A stretch of 64,000 bases of DNA from Planctomycetaceae bacterium (GCA_031277105.1 JAISLW010000268.1:1-64000), one strand, 5' to 3'; numbered from the stretch's first letter, positions 29,204 through 39,218 are shown. Numbers and translations are program-made. The notes: generated by a model from the letters alone, not told the origin.

Positions 29204-29231
29204 ATTCTACCAATTACACGAAACCAGTCAA
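29204..29231 (-). promoter_or_regulatory. Sigma70-like promoter upstream of metallopeptidase/cyclase pair
   Basis: Reverse strand TTGACT-N16-TAGAAT; duplicate of 27353-27380. Confidence 0.6.
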
Positions 29232-29290
29232 CGGCAATTTTTTTTTTTGAGGGACAAGTGAGACAATTTTTTGTAACGATATATTGTTTT

Positions 29291-30319
29291 TTAATCGCTT
29301 AAAATGGTGATTGAGTGATCGAGTCTTAAGTCTGACGTTCCTCCTTCTGGCGTTGCTAATTGTAACTGGTGCGTTGTTTTTGTTCCGCTTGCGTTAATTG
29401 ATTCTGTTGCAATTAGACATCTGAATTTATACCGTCCAGCGGGCATCGTCGAAACGCCTATAGCGTTAATTATAACATTTAATGTTGTTGGGTTTATTCC
29501 TACAGTTGCGATTCCGGCAATTGTATTATCTGAATCTTTCTTGAACGTAACCGTATTTGACGTTGTGATTGGCGTTGTTTCAGCGATGTCAAAATAATAT
29601 AGTTCTGAATTCGCAATAGTTGTCTCCGATTGTATAGTAACGTCTGCAAGTTTTATATAAACATTTGCTATCATCGGATAATACAAGTTGGCTGTTGCTG
29701 TTTTGTATTGTGGCGGTTCTGGCTCAGGTTCTGGCTCTGGATCTGGTTCAGGCTCTGGTTCTGGCTCTGGTTCAGGTTCTGGCGTTATCGCTGCATCGAT
29801 AGCGAGTTCAAAAGTAGCGCCGCCAACAATTTGTAAAACTATTTTATGGACTTCTTTATTTTCATCAGCGACCGATATTGTATTGACCGCCTCTTTGATC
29901 TGATACCTGTGTTTGCCTATCGCAAAATTCGTACATGCGAATAGTGATAAATCAGTCAAATGAATATTAGCCGTCCCCGCCAATTCATTCGTATCTTCAA
30001 CGAGCATACCTATAAATAAATTTTCCGCAATTGGAACGGGCGCGTCTTGTACTTCAAAATAATAAACTGAATTATTCGCAACCGCCGCTGATGAATTAAT
30101 CGTAACATCGCCAATATTATACCAAACGCTTTCCTTCCTATAGTATAACGCTGTAAGAGCGGTCGCCATTCCTGAAAGCCATCTTGTATCAATTAACGCT
30201 TGTACCGTATCCGCATCCGACATTACATAATTATCAGCACGGTCAATATAACGCTTGACCTCGCGCAATATCACATCCGCATTTTCCCTATCTATATTTT
30301 TTTTTGTAGTTACACTCAT
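29291..30319 (-). CDS. Tail-fibre-like modular protein (shared anchor + PE hinge)
   Basis: N-terminus shared with 14615..15187; PEPEPEPEPEPDPEPEPEPEPP linker. Confidence 0.6.
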   Translation of the reverse strand: MSVTTKKNIDRENADVILREVKRYIDRADNYVMSDADTVQALIDTRWLSGMATALTALYYRKESVWYNIGDVTINSSAAVANNSVYYFEVQDAPVPIAENLFIGMLVEDTNELAGTANIHLTDLSLFACTNFAIGKHRYQIKEAVNTISVADENKEVHKIVLQIVGGATFELAIDAAITPEPEPEPEPEPEPDPEPEPEPEPPQYKTATANLYYPMIANVYIKLADVTIQSETTIANSELYYFDIAETTPITTSNTVTFKKDSDNTIAGIATVGINPTTLNVIINAIGVSTMPAGRYKFRCLIATESINASGTKTTHQLQLATPEGGTSDLRLDHSITILSD

Positions 30320-30417
30320 TTTTGACTATGATTTTTAACTGCGATTAGAGACAAATGGGACAAAGAATAATTTTTGTAACGAAAAATCTACACCCTATCC
30401 CTTACCCTCTACACATT

Positions 30418-31296
30418 TTATTTTAAGAATATGTTTCTTAACCTTTTTATTTCGTTGTCTGTAGCGTCTGCTGGATCGGGCGCATCTAGGCATACGTTTA
30501 CAGTTGTACCAGGAAATAAACTCAACTCTTTACACAATTTTTTTGCTTGTTCTTGCGTATCAGGTTCGTTGTCAAAACAAATTATTCGTTTTGCGTAACG
30601 GGCTATTTTGCGTTTCTGTTCTACCGTAACTGATTTGCCAAAAGTCGCTAACGCTTGCGATCCTATACGCCAAGCGTCAAATACGCCTTCCACAATAAAC
30701 ACGACATCATAATAAGTGACCAAATGCTCGCCGTATAACATCGATTTGATCGAAACTAATTCTTGCTCTTTCGACGCAGATAAATACGCAGGTATCGATT
30801 TACCTACCGCCCGCGTCGTCCACGTTACAATATTACCCCGAACATCATAAACAGGAATAAATAAACGCCATTGCATATAAGGTCGAACCGGATCATGACC
30901 TATCCCGCCCACGCCATACCGTAACACAAATTCAATATCTATCGACCTGCTAGTCAAATAATCACAATGTGCCGGCAACAAACCGCCAACGCCTTCAGGT
31001 ATGACCAACCGCTTATCAATCGCCGCCGCACGCTGCAACCGAATTACACCCAACTGCGATAACAACAAACGAATATCATCACACGGAAATAATTCACGCA
31101 ATACATCATACGCCGAATGCCAACCACACGCATAACAATTAAAATAATTCAACGACTCATTATAACCCAAATGCCACTTACCCGTCCCACAAAAAGGACA
31201 TTGCAATTGCAACCAACCCGCACGAACATGCTTGTCCCTAGAAGACGTATCCAAAAACAAAACGCCACGACTACGCAATAACTCGCGAAATAACAT
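30418..31296 (-). CDS. DNA primase (CHC2 zinc finger + TOPRIM)
   Basis: LQCPFCGTGKWHLGYNESLNYFNCYACGWHSAYDVL; DVVFIVEGVFDAWRIG; IICFDNEPD. Confidence 0.85.
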   Translation of the reverse strand: MLFRELLRSRGVLFLDTSSRDKHVRAGWLQLQCPFCGTGKWHLGYNESLNYFNCYACGWHSAYDVLRELFPCDDIRLLLSQLGVIRLQRAAAIDKRLVIPEGVGGLLPAHCDYLTSRSIDIEFVLRYGVGGIGHDPVRPYMQWRLFIPVYDVRGNIVTWTTRAVGKSIPAYLSASKEQELVSIKSMLYGEHLVTYYDVVFIVEGVFDAWRIGSQALATFGKSVTVEQKRKIARYAKRIICFDNEPDTQEQAKKLCKELSLFPGTTVNVCLDAPDPADATDNEIKRLRNIFLK

Positions 31297-31323
31297 TTAA
31301 GGATTAAGGAATAGTTTTTTAAT

Positions 31324-32103
31324 TCAGTCAATTGCGTTATCCGCTTCTACATTCGCTTTCACTTTTGCCCGCAATTCTTCAGGTAAATTGAAAACATACG
31401 GAATTAACATTGATTTCAATTCCGGTTGTTGCATTGCATTGTTCAATTGCAACGCCGCCATCGTCGCATAATATAACCGCTCAACATCCAACTCAACCTT
31501 AAACGATAACTCCGCATCCAACTCGCTAACACCATCATCATAATATTGTCCAGACGCAATACGCCGCGACTCTACTTGACCGTCAACAGCATCACGTTTG
31601 ACTAGCACAAACGAATACAATCTGTCTTGCATACCGTCAATAAAATCTTGACGATCCCGTAAATAACCCGACCGCAATTCAATAAAATTACTACGCAACT
31701 CATAATCGCCGCCGTCTATCATACGCACAAATTCATCGCAAACGTTAAACACATTCACGTCAACCGTCATCAAATGCGACGCTTGCAGCGACGTCTTTAA
31801 TTTAATATCCAACGTTTTTTCAGGGTCAGTCGCAAATTGCAATTCAGTTATTCCCCGCTTCAACAAACCCGCACGCTTGAACGCCGCATAACCATACTGA
31901 TTACGCAAACGCACACTCAAATCCGAATCCGCCAACCGCTCAACTTCACTCAACGAAACAAACGGAACTTTGTCCGAATAATACATCACACGCATTACGT
32001 CGTTATAACCATAACGCACTACGCAACGCCCGCCGCCAACATCATCCCACGACAACCACGAACCAAACAAATCCGACTTAATAAGCAAATCATAATTCAA
32101 CAT
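31324..32103 (-). CDS. Hypothetical protein in replication module
   Basis: Located between helicase and primase on the same strand. Confidence 0.5.
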   Translation of the reverse strand: MLNYDLLIKSDLFGSWLSWDDVGGGRCVVRYGYNDVMRVMYYSDKVPFVSLSEVERLADSDLSVRLRNQYGYAAFKRAGLLKRGITELQFATDPEKTLDIKLKTSLQASHLMTVDVNVFNVCDEFVRMIDGGDYELRSNFIELRSGYLRDRQDFIDGMQDRLYSFVLVKRDAVDGQVESRRIASGQYYDDGVSELDAELSFKVELDVERLYYATMAALQLNNAMQQPELKSMLIPYVFNLPEELRAKVKANVEADNAID

Positions 32104-32257
32104 TTTTTTATATCCCCTTAATTTTCGACTGTAATTTTTTTAGATGACAATTCACCTTGAAGATCAAATAGAACAATTTTTGTTTAAAAACTACTCCTAC
32201 ATTATTGCATCCCAATTTTGTGAACGGTCATTTCAAAGAAACGTAATCTTTGATACT

Positions 32258-32285
32258 AATATGCCAACTTTTCGGTCAAAATTAA
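32258..32285 (-). promoter_or_regulatory. YTAATT-N12-NNGGCATA motif
   Basis: Reverse strand TTAATTTTGACCGAAAAGTTGGCATATT. Confidence 0.6.
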
Positions 32286-32348
32286 AATAAAACGTCAAAA
32301 GTACGCAATTAAATTGACATAAGTAGTCAAATTACATGGATATAAAAT

Positions 32349-32552
32349 TTATTGTTTTTTGTTGTTTTGTTGCGGTTCAAATAACGGACAAACCAACGGC
32401 GAACAATCCATAACACTCCGTCGCAACAATTGACCGCTCTTGCCCGTAACCGTCGGCTCACTGCACAAAACCGCTTCCCGCTTGCACGGTCGCAATTCGT
32501 GATACAACTCACTCGGCTCTACCGCTACCCTAAACTTACAAACGTCCTTCAT
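32349..32552 (-). CDS. Small hypothetical protein
   Basis: 67-aa ORF in a gap between replication genes. Confidence 0.4.
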   Translation of the reverse strand: MKDVCKFRVAVEPSELYHELRPCKREAVLCSEPTVTGKSGQLLRRSVMDCSPLVCPLFEPQQNNKKQ

Positions 32553-32567
32553 TGAATTGATAATTTT

Positions 32568-32635
32568 TTAACTGCTTTCACTTGAATTTTCATACAGACA
32601 CAATACATTGCGTCTCTACTTTATAAGATTCTTGT
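32568..32635. repeat. Degenerate/partial palindromic repeat copy E
   Basis: aactgctttcacttgaattttc...acaatacattgcgtctctacttta; second half matches copy D. Confidence 0.5.
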
Positions 32636-32636
32636 A

Positions 32637-34460
32637 TTATCCTAACTTGCTAAATTGCATCGGACACGCTACCGCCAAACTGCCCGCAATATACAACATG
32701 TCCAACTCATTATACGAACCTTCCCTACGCACTATCCAATTCAACCTGCGTACAGATTGATCCCGCTCTTGCGGCGTAGCGTTAATACCAATAATACCCG
32801 TAGCATGAGCCAACTTCGTCTTCGATTCAGAAAAATTAGATTTGTCCAAAACTTTCGTCTTGTAACTAGCGGCGTCCGCTTGCGTCGCCGTAATAATTAA
32901 ACAATGTCTGACTTGCGATAATCCCCGCAAACGCCGCCACGTTTCGTCAACTTGATGCCGCTTTTCCAACCGACTGTCAACCGGAATCAATAAATCCGCA
33001 TAATCAATCACAATCACATCCGGCGTCCAACCCACACGCTCCCACGAATCCAATACCGACTCCAACGTCAACACCGATACCGTACTATTCGCATGAACCG
33101 ATAAACGCAACAAACCACGATCTATCGCCAACTCATTACAAGCCGACAACGCATCTTCCACATCCAAACCAAACTCAAAATATTCCTGAACCGGATCCGT
33201 TATAACATTACGCTTCCGGTCAACTTCCAAACAAGTCGGAAAACTATAATAACCCCGACGACGAGGACGCTTCGTTACACGCTGCATTAAACGCAACATA
33301 ATCTGATTCTGCGACATATCCCCTATCTCAAAAAACGCAACACGACGACGCTGCAAAACCGCACGCCACGCTACATCCAATAACATAAAAGTATTATGCA
33401 CCACAACGCCATCAGCAACAAAATTATGATGCGTTTTAATAGTCAAATCATACGTATCAAATACGCCAACCGACTCAATCAAAACAACCTCATCCCACAA
33501 AATATTGGAAGCGCCAAAGAAGTCTAATTTTTTTGGTACTGCAATAAAATCGCCTACCTCCAAAGAATCCAATTGTTTCCAACCGTCAGGCGTTAAATAC
33601 TTGTGATTCGCCGTTGTTGTAACTTTACGCCCCGATTTAGTCGTAACTTGAATACACTGTTTATCCCCATTATCCCAATACTCGTCAATATCAGCCTCAA
33701 CAAAATTTTGCGTAATCTCATTGTACGAAATCACCTTTTTATTGATGCGTTGACGAACTACTTCACGTACCGGATACATTGAACCGTCGGCAAAATATAC
33801 CAACGCGTCGCCTTTTACGCATTTTCCCATTTTTTCAGGCGCTAGAAACGCTACCAAGTTATCACGGCTAAATATATCGCCAAAAAATAACGACGCATCT
33901 TCCATGTTGACATTTTTCGATCCAAATTTTATCAATTGTTCGCTTGTTGCCGAAAACGCCAACCGAATCGCAGACTCGTCCTTTAACGGATCAATTCCGT
34001 AATTCACGCCTAACTCAATTTGACGGAATTTGTGCAAGTCCAATATCGCCGAACTCACGTCGCCGCCGCTCAATTTCGTTACTACACGGTCAACAGATCG
34101 CCGTAATTGCTGCGAATTAAAAAAATCATTCGCTACCTTAAACAAATAAACGTCGTCACCCCGAATACGTTGAGACTCCAATTCCAACGAAACTAATAAC
34201 GATTGCAATAAATCAATTTGACCTTGATTCAATTGCCGCCGTTCTACTTCCGCCGACAACGCCACTTGTATATCATCGCCAACAGGACGCTTGTACAAAA
34301 CATAAAAATTTATACAAACATCCGCTATAATATTCGCCTCAACCGTATCAAATAAACCAGACAAACCCGAAGCGGCAACAGACGAAACAAACGATAAATC
34401 CACCATCAAACCCGCCAATATACGACGCACCACTCCCGAATCAAAATCTTGTATCTCCAT
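32637..34460 (-). CDS. DnaB-like replicative helicase interrupted by mini-intein
   Basis: N-terminal DnaB-like helical domain, Walker A split APEKMGK/T, VIVIDYADLLIP Walker B, GIIGINATPQERDQ. Confidence 0.85.
   Translation of the reverse strand: MEIQDFDSGVVRRILAGLMVDLSFVSSVAASGLSGLFDTVEANIIADVCINFYVLYKRPVGDDIQVALSAEVERRQLNQGQIDLLQSLLVSLELESQRIRGDDVYLFKVANDFFNSQQLRRSVDRVVTKLSGGDVSSAILDLHKFRQIELGVNYGIDPLKDESAIRLAFSATSEQLIKFGSKNVNMEDASLFFGDIFSRDNLVAFLAPEKMGKCVKGDALVYFADGSMYPVREVVRQRINKKVISYNEITQNFVEADIDEYWDNGDKQCIQVTTKSGRKVTTTANHKYLTPDGWKQLDSLEVGDFIAVPKKLDFFGASNILWDEVVLIESVGVFDTYDLTIKTHHNFVADGVVVHNTFMLLDVAWRAVLQRRRVAFFEIGDMSQNQIMLRLMQRVTKRPRRRGYYSFPTCLEVDRKRNVITDPVQEYFEFGLDVEDALSACNELAIDRGLLRLSVHANSTVSVLTLESVLDSWERVGWTPDVIVIDYADLLIPVDSRLEKRHQVDETWRRLRGLSQVRHCLIITATQADAASYKTKVLDKSNFSESKTKLAHATGIIGINATPQERDQSVRRLNWIVRREGSYNELDMLYIAGSLAVACPMQFSKLG
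33393..33821 (-). other. Mini-intein (143 aa) in the helicase P-loop
   Basis: Begins C-VKGDALVYF, TANHKYLTPDGW block B, ends HHNFVADGVVVHN followed by Thr. Confidence 0.92.
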
Positions 34461-34467
34461 AATAAAA

Positions 34468-34495
34468 CTTATGCCAACAAAAAAACAAAAATTAA
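34468..34495 (-). promoter_or_regulatory. YTAATT-N12-NNGGCATA motif abutting helicase start
   Basis: Reverse strand TTAATTTTTGTTTTTTTGTTGGCATAAG, then ttttattATG. Confidence 0.65.
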
Positions 34496-34720
34496 AAGAA
34501 AAAACAATAAAACAATTAAGACCATAATTACAACAAATAATATATCAGAATAAATATAAACAATTTTCATAATAATAAAGAAAATTAAATAAGATTTGAC
34601 CAACACTCACAATCAGTCAATACCATCTTACAGACAAAAACAAAAAACAACCAGACCGCTTTTGTCAGAAAATTACACAAATTAAAAAGATTTTTAAGAG
34701 AAACGGGACATCATATATTA

Positions 34721-35689
34721 TCATTCCTCTACAGTACACATCGCATAATCAGCAGTAAATTGTTTTGTTGTAGTTGTTTGTTTTACTTGATTTAGATATA
34801 TTAGTTCTTGCTCAGCTGCTTTAAGAATAGGAATAACTTTTTTAGGCGACAATATTACCGGTTCAAATAAGGAATATGTACTATTTAATCTGCTTATAGG
34901 CGACCACTTAAAAGAATATTCCACTTCTAAATTATTAAATTCTGAATCTGTATCTGATTTGGCTATTTCCATTATAGATTCCATTATAGAAATCAATGAT
35001 CTGCACAAATCGGCATTAAATCCATTTCGATAATTTTTAACAATTATCGACCGTTCGCCATGTAACGTAGCATCAACGACGTCTTTTATACCAATAGCAA
35101 TACGTTCTGTTACTCTTCTTACCTGATTAGGTATATCTACTGATATACCAAAACTCCCTCTAAACGTATGCCCAAAAAGACAATTTTCAGCAATTTTTTT
35201 ACTGTACTTTACTGCATGATCCGATGGCATAAGAACATAATTTGTATTATTTGGTTCAACTTGATCTTTTACCATAAAATCCATTTGAACCGTTTTTTGT
35301 ATCATATCATACGTACTATTTAAAAAAGAGGTCATAAAATTCAAAGGAATACCATACATTCGACTTTTTTTATTAGTCGTAATAAATCGTTGTTGTAAAA
35401 TATCATAATCGTACAAAAACACTTCATTAAGAATATCAGTCTCGTCTACGCTTCTGACATTCGCTATACGTTGAATCGCACGTAACACAGCAAAATTTGA
35501 ATCAGAAAAAGAATCATCGACAGGCACATCAATAAGTAAACCTTTCTTATTGTATTGTAATGTCCCATAAGTAACAATATTCGGATTATCCTGTTCTATC
35601 TTTTTCCAGCCTGTGTTGGAAAGATATTTAGTAAACAGAGAAACGTCAGGCAATGATTCTGGCAAAATTTTAGTATTAAATTCAAACAT
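34721..35689 (-). CDS. Hypothetical protein paired with DUF4365 gene
   Basis: 322-aa ORF, 14-bp gap from DUF4365 gene. Confidence 0.5.
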   Translation of the reverse strand: MFEFNTKILPESLPDVSLFTKYLSNTGWKKIEQDNPNIVTYGTLQYNKKGLLIDVPVDDSFSDSNFAVLRAIQRIANVRSVDETDILNEVFLYDYDILQQRFITTNKKSRMYGIPLNFMTSFLNSTYDMIQKTVQMDFMVKDQVEPNNTNYVLMPSDHAVKYSKKIAENCLFGHTFRGSFGISVDIPNQVRRVTERIAIGIKDVVDATLHGERSIIVKNYRNGFNADLCRSLISIMESIMEIAKSDTDSEFNNLEVEYSFKWSPISRLNSTYSLFEPVILSPKKVIPILKAAEQELIYLNQVKQTTTTKQFTADYAMCTVEE

Positions 35690-35703
35690 AAATTATCAAC
35701 TCC

Positions 35704-36267
35704 CTATAAATTTTCCGTTTTTTCTCTTTCAACTTGTCTCAATTTTTCAATCTCTTCAATTATTACTTCAGGGGTAAGAATCTTTTCAAAATATACTGTA
35801 ACATTTGACTTGTTACTCGTTTTTGGCGTTTTATATGAAAAATATTTCCAATAACAACATTTACGTAAAATTAAACTTCCAGTAGAAATTGTTACCCATT
35901 CCGATTCATTACGAGGCAGTACAAGCAAAATTAACATAATTGGTTTATAACGCATACATAATTTATTATAGACATCAGCGTCAATAGTACAAGAAGCGCC
36001 TCCTTCACATTCTTTAGCATTTTTTGATGCTTTTAGTTGAAAGGGAATTTCTATGCCATCATCATAGAGTTTACCAGTATCATTATCCTTTGACACACTG
36101 AAAAAACGTCCGTCTGTACCATAATCAAATTCAGATTCATTAATAGTAATATTAACGCTCGCTTTTGCAGCTAAAGCCGACATGTAGGAACGATGAATCA
36201 ATTCTTCACGATGTTGTAATAGCAACATGATAAGATTATTACAGTTTATATCAAAATACGAAATCAC
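35704..36267 (-). CDS. DUF4365-domain protein
   Basis: AALAAKASVNITINESEFDYGTDGRFF..EIPFQLKASKNA; KPIMLILLVLPRNESEWV; CCYWKYFS pattern. Confidence 0.7.
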   Translation of the reverse strand: MISYFDINCNNLIMLLLQHREELIHRSYMSALAAKASVNITINESEFDYGTDGRFFSVSKDNDTGKLYDDGIEIPFQLKASKNAKECEGGASCTIDADVYNKLCMRYKPIMLILLVLPRNESEWVTISTGSLILRKCCYWKYFSYKTPKTSNKSNVTVYFEKILTPEVIIEEIEKLRQVEREKTENL

Positions 36268-36389
36268 AAATTAAATATTAGTGAAAACAAAGAGCATTTA
36301 TTGACTATCGACTTAACAAAACAAAAACTTGAATAAAGATAGAAATATTTTGTACATGACCGTTTTACGTCTAAACGTCCCTAATACAT

Positions 36390-37448
36390 TTATGCATAAA
36401 ATTTAATTTTACTCCAACTGCCTGGTAACGAAACAGTAGACCAATTAACCGCATTAGACGAATATGCAATTTTATCAGTTGCAACCGCAACAAATGTACC
36501 AGAACCATAAGCCACACTACGCCAATCGCCAGGCAAATCAATAATCACCCAATCCAGAGACGAATAGTCTGAAAAAGACGCGTATGCAATCACGTTAGAC
36601 CCAACGCCAACAAATTTATTAGAATCACAAGTCACACCCTGAAGAGACGACATACCGCTTGGATACGACTTTATTACTCCATTGGACAAAAATGAAAAAT
36701 CTGATGGACTAGAACTAAAATACACATAACCATGCGAACCGACAATTACACCCCGTCCCTCCTTGTATATTATATCCGTCCACTTATAACTACGAGCAGA
36801 TGTACCCCCAATAGTACCAAATTGCCACCACGTGCCGTAAGATGACCAATTTGACGTGAAGCAAAAATTACACACATCATCCATTTTCGTACTAGAATCC
36901 GCATCAGGTCTTTGACCAACTACAACACACACGGCATCCGTGATTGCCATTGCATTCCAATAACCAGCCACAGCCATTACAGCACCATCTATTTCAGGAA
37001 TAATTGATTCGAGTATATACTCAGGTCTTGTCCAACTCCAGTCGAAAACGCCTAATGACATTATTCCACTCACAAGATAAACGCCTGCCGTTGCCCTATA
37101 TAAACTGCCTTTGCACTCGATATTAGTTAATTCTCTTGTCAACCCCTTCCAAGTTACTTTATCTTTTGCATATACAGAGGATGCCCCAGCGCCTGCAATA
37201 ACAACATTATCGTTATGGTTAAATGCCACACCGCGTAATTGACCGGACTTAATCGCTTCTGTAATAGTCCAATTCAATACATCTGAACCAATTGTATATG
37301 CCACATTTTTACCGCCTGTCATTATAAAACCGTCTGCAAAGAACGGTATCATATTTCCCCATACTTTTTTCCCGTTGTAGATAGCGTTGACGTGGTGTCC
37401 GTTCCAGATTGGTTTTGCAATGTGTATTCCGTTGTAAATAGCGCCCAT
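36390..37448 (-). CDS. Tail-associated beta-propeller-like protein
   Basis: MGAIYNGIHIAKPIWNGHHVNAIYNGKKVWG; repeated SSxxxDWxxxxLPGxWxxVAYGxGxFVAV units. Confidence 0.6.
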   Translation of the reverse strand: MGAIYNGIHIAKPIWNGHHVNAIYNGKKVWGNMIPFFADGFIMTGGKNVAYTIGSDVLNWTITEAIKSGQLRGVAFNHNDNVVIAGAGASSVYAKDKVTWKGLTRELTNIECKGSLYRATAGVYLVSGIMSLGVFDWSWTRPEYILESIIPEIDGAVMAVAGYWNAMAITDAVCVVVGQRPDADSSTKMDDVCNFCFTSNWSSYGTWWQFGTIGGTSARSYKWTDIIYKEGRGVIVGSHGYVYFSSSPSDFSFLSNGVIKSYPSGMSSLQGVTCDSNKFVGVGSNVIAYASFSDYSSLDWVIIDLPGDWRSVAYGSGTFVAVATDKIAYSSNAVNWSTVSLPGSWSKIKFYA

Positions 37449-37531
37449 GATCTTTAAAAGTTAGGTGGTTAATTGTTTGGACTATGATTTTTTTGGTTTT
37501 TATGAGGTTTTTGAGAGACAATAATTGTTTT

Positions 37532-38221
37532 TTAATCCTCCAAGTAATAGCAAAGAATATTGTTGTTTCCTGCCGCTGTTGTTGCTGCGGATTCGGACGC
37601 GAACATTGTTTCGTGCGTTTTCATGCCTCTGTGTACATGGTCTTCTTTTGCGTACTTTACACTTGTACCAACAGCAGCAGTCCCCAACGGTTGCGGCGCT
37701 GCCGTCGCTGGTTGAATTGCAGCCGGTATTGTCGGTTTATTTAATATTTGCGCAACGCCACTCGTTGCAGCCCAATCCGCATTCACTTGAGCAGATGCAA
37801 CATCAGGCTTGTCAGTCAAATCGTTGTAACTGATTTTTTTAGAATTTACGCCGTTATGATCGTGTCCACTTGTTGCGTTAAATCTATCAGTCAAATCTGG
37901 AGGAATCGTCGGCGTGTTGAGAATGTTTTCATATTCAATTTTTTTAGAATTTTCACCATCGTGATCGTGTCCACTTGTTGCGTTAAATTGACCAGTTAAA
38001 TCCGGAGGAATCGTCGGCGTGTTGAGAATGTTTTCATATTCAATTTTTTTAGAATTTTCACCATCGTGATCATGCCCAACATCGGGATCGGTTGTTTGAC
38101 CTACAGTTGTATCAATTGCGTCTAACCTCGCAATAAGATCGTCAAACTCGTCTCTTATCACTTCCAACGCTTGCCGTAAATTTGACTCCGTTACCTTCTT
38201 GACCACTTTGCTATCCCACAA
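37532..38221 (-). CDS. Tail fibre protein with HDHDG 35-aa tandem repeats
   Basis: ATSGHDHDGENSKKIEYENILNTPTIPPDLT repeats. Confidence 0.65.
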   Translation of the reverse strand: MWDSKVVKKVTESNLRQALEVIRDEFDDLIARLDAIDTTVGQTTDPDVGHDHDGENSKKIEYENILNTPTIPPDLTGQFNATSGHDHDGENSKKIEYENILNTPTIPPDLTDRFNATSGHDHNGVNSKKISYNDLTDKPDVASAQVNADWAATSGVAQILNKPTIPAAIQPATAAPQPLGTAAVGTSVKYAKEDHVHRGMKTHETMFASESAATTAAGNNNILCYYLED

Positions 38222-38468
38222 TTAAAAAAATTTTAAACTGTCCTTACTTGAAATTGAATTTACATTCTCACGCCGTAACCGTTCACTGAAAATTTGTTTA
38301 GTAATTACGTTTTGGCTGTTTTTTGAGGGACAAGTGGGACAGGAGGAACAAATGGGACAATTTTTGTTGCAAAAAACCTTTCTCATAATTCCGAATTCCG
38401 AATTTCCTCCCCTACACTCTATTCTCTAAAACTTGTCGCTTAAATTTCCGTGAACGTTTACACAATAT

Positions 38469-39209
38469 TTATCGCAAAATATTCAACGTAAAATTAGCCG
38501 CAACATATTTACCTTGACTGTCAACAGCAAAAATCGCCGCGTAATAATCGCCACTCGATAGCGAACCCGATGTAACGCCCGTTTCACCCGCCGCAACTAC
38601 TACATCACGAACATACACAAAATTAACATCATATATTCTAGCCGTAACTACAGGCAAAACATCAACGTTGACCATGTTAAAATGAGCAGCATTGTCAGAA
38701 TAAAATTTGTACAACGCAAACGTTACGCCTTGAACATTGGGATACTCGCCGTCCTCCGGTATAAGCGTCGTCGCAACACCGTCAACATACGCCGCCGTCC
38801 CCACGCCTACGTTGATCAACAACATTTGCAATACCTCTTCTTCCGACAAGCCTTCGCCAAATTTCTCCTTAACAGAATTAGCCAATTCAGACAAATCAAT
38901 CGGATTAGTTGTAAAATTACGCGGCAAACCCTCTATCTTCGTCGTGTAACTCCACGCAAAAACACCTTCCGATACTTCCGCATAATCATACCTTGAAATA
39001 TCGCCCTCATGCGGCGCCGCATCCGATTGGACATACGCATAATCGCCTACACGCGGATTAGATATTGCCGATAACGCCGTTACATTCGCCACACTGTTGC
39101 GAAACCTACTGCCTGCCGCCAAAACCGCAACCTTGCCGTCAACATAACTCTTCACTCCCGACAACGATTGCTCCAAATTTTCCGGATAAACTACTTTTTG
39201 AACCGCCAT
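38469..39209 (-). CDS. Tail-fibre-like paralogous protein 1
   Basis: Shares RDFTTNPI/RNFTTNPI and N-terminal layout with 39320..40054. Confidence 0.55.
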   Translation of the reverse strand: MAVQKVVYPENLEQSLSGVKSYVDGKVAVLAAGSRFRNSVANVTALSAISNPRVGDYAYVQSDAAPHEGDISRYDYAEVSEGVFAWSYTTKIEGLPRNFTTNPIDLSELANSVKEKFGEGLSEEEVLQMLLINVGVGTAAYVDGVATTLIPEDGEYPNVQGVTFALYKFYSDNAAHFNMVNVDVLPVVTARIYDVNFVYVRDVVVAAGETGVTSGSLSSGDYYAAIFAVDSQGKYVAANFTLNILR

Positions 39210-39218
39210 AATATTTTA

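Noticed and set aside
29688-29903. ORF rich in GSGSGSGS
   Set aside because: Antisense of the PE-repeat hinge of 29291..30319; codon artefact.
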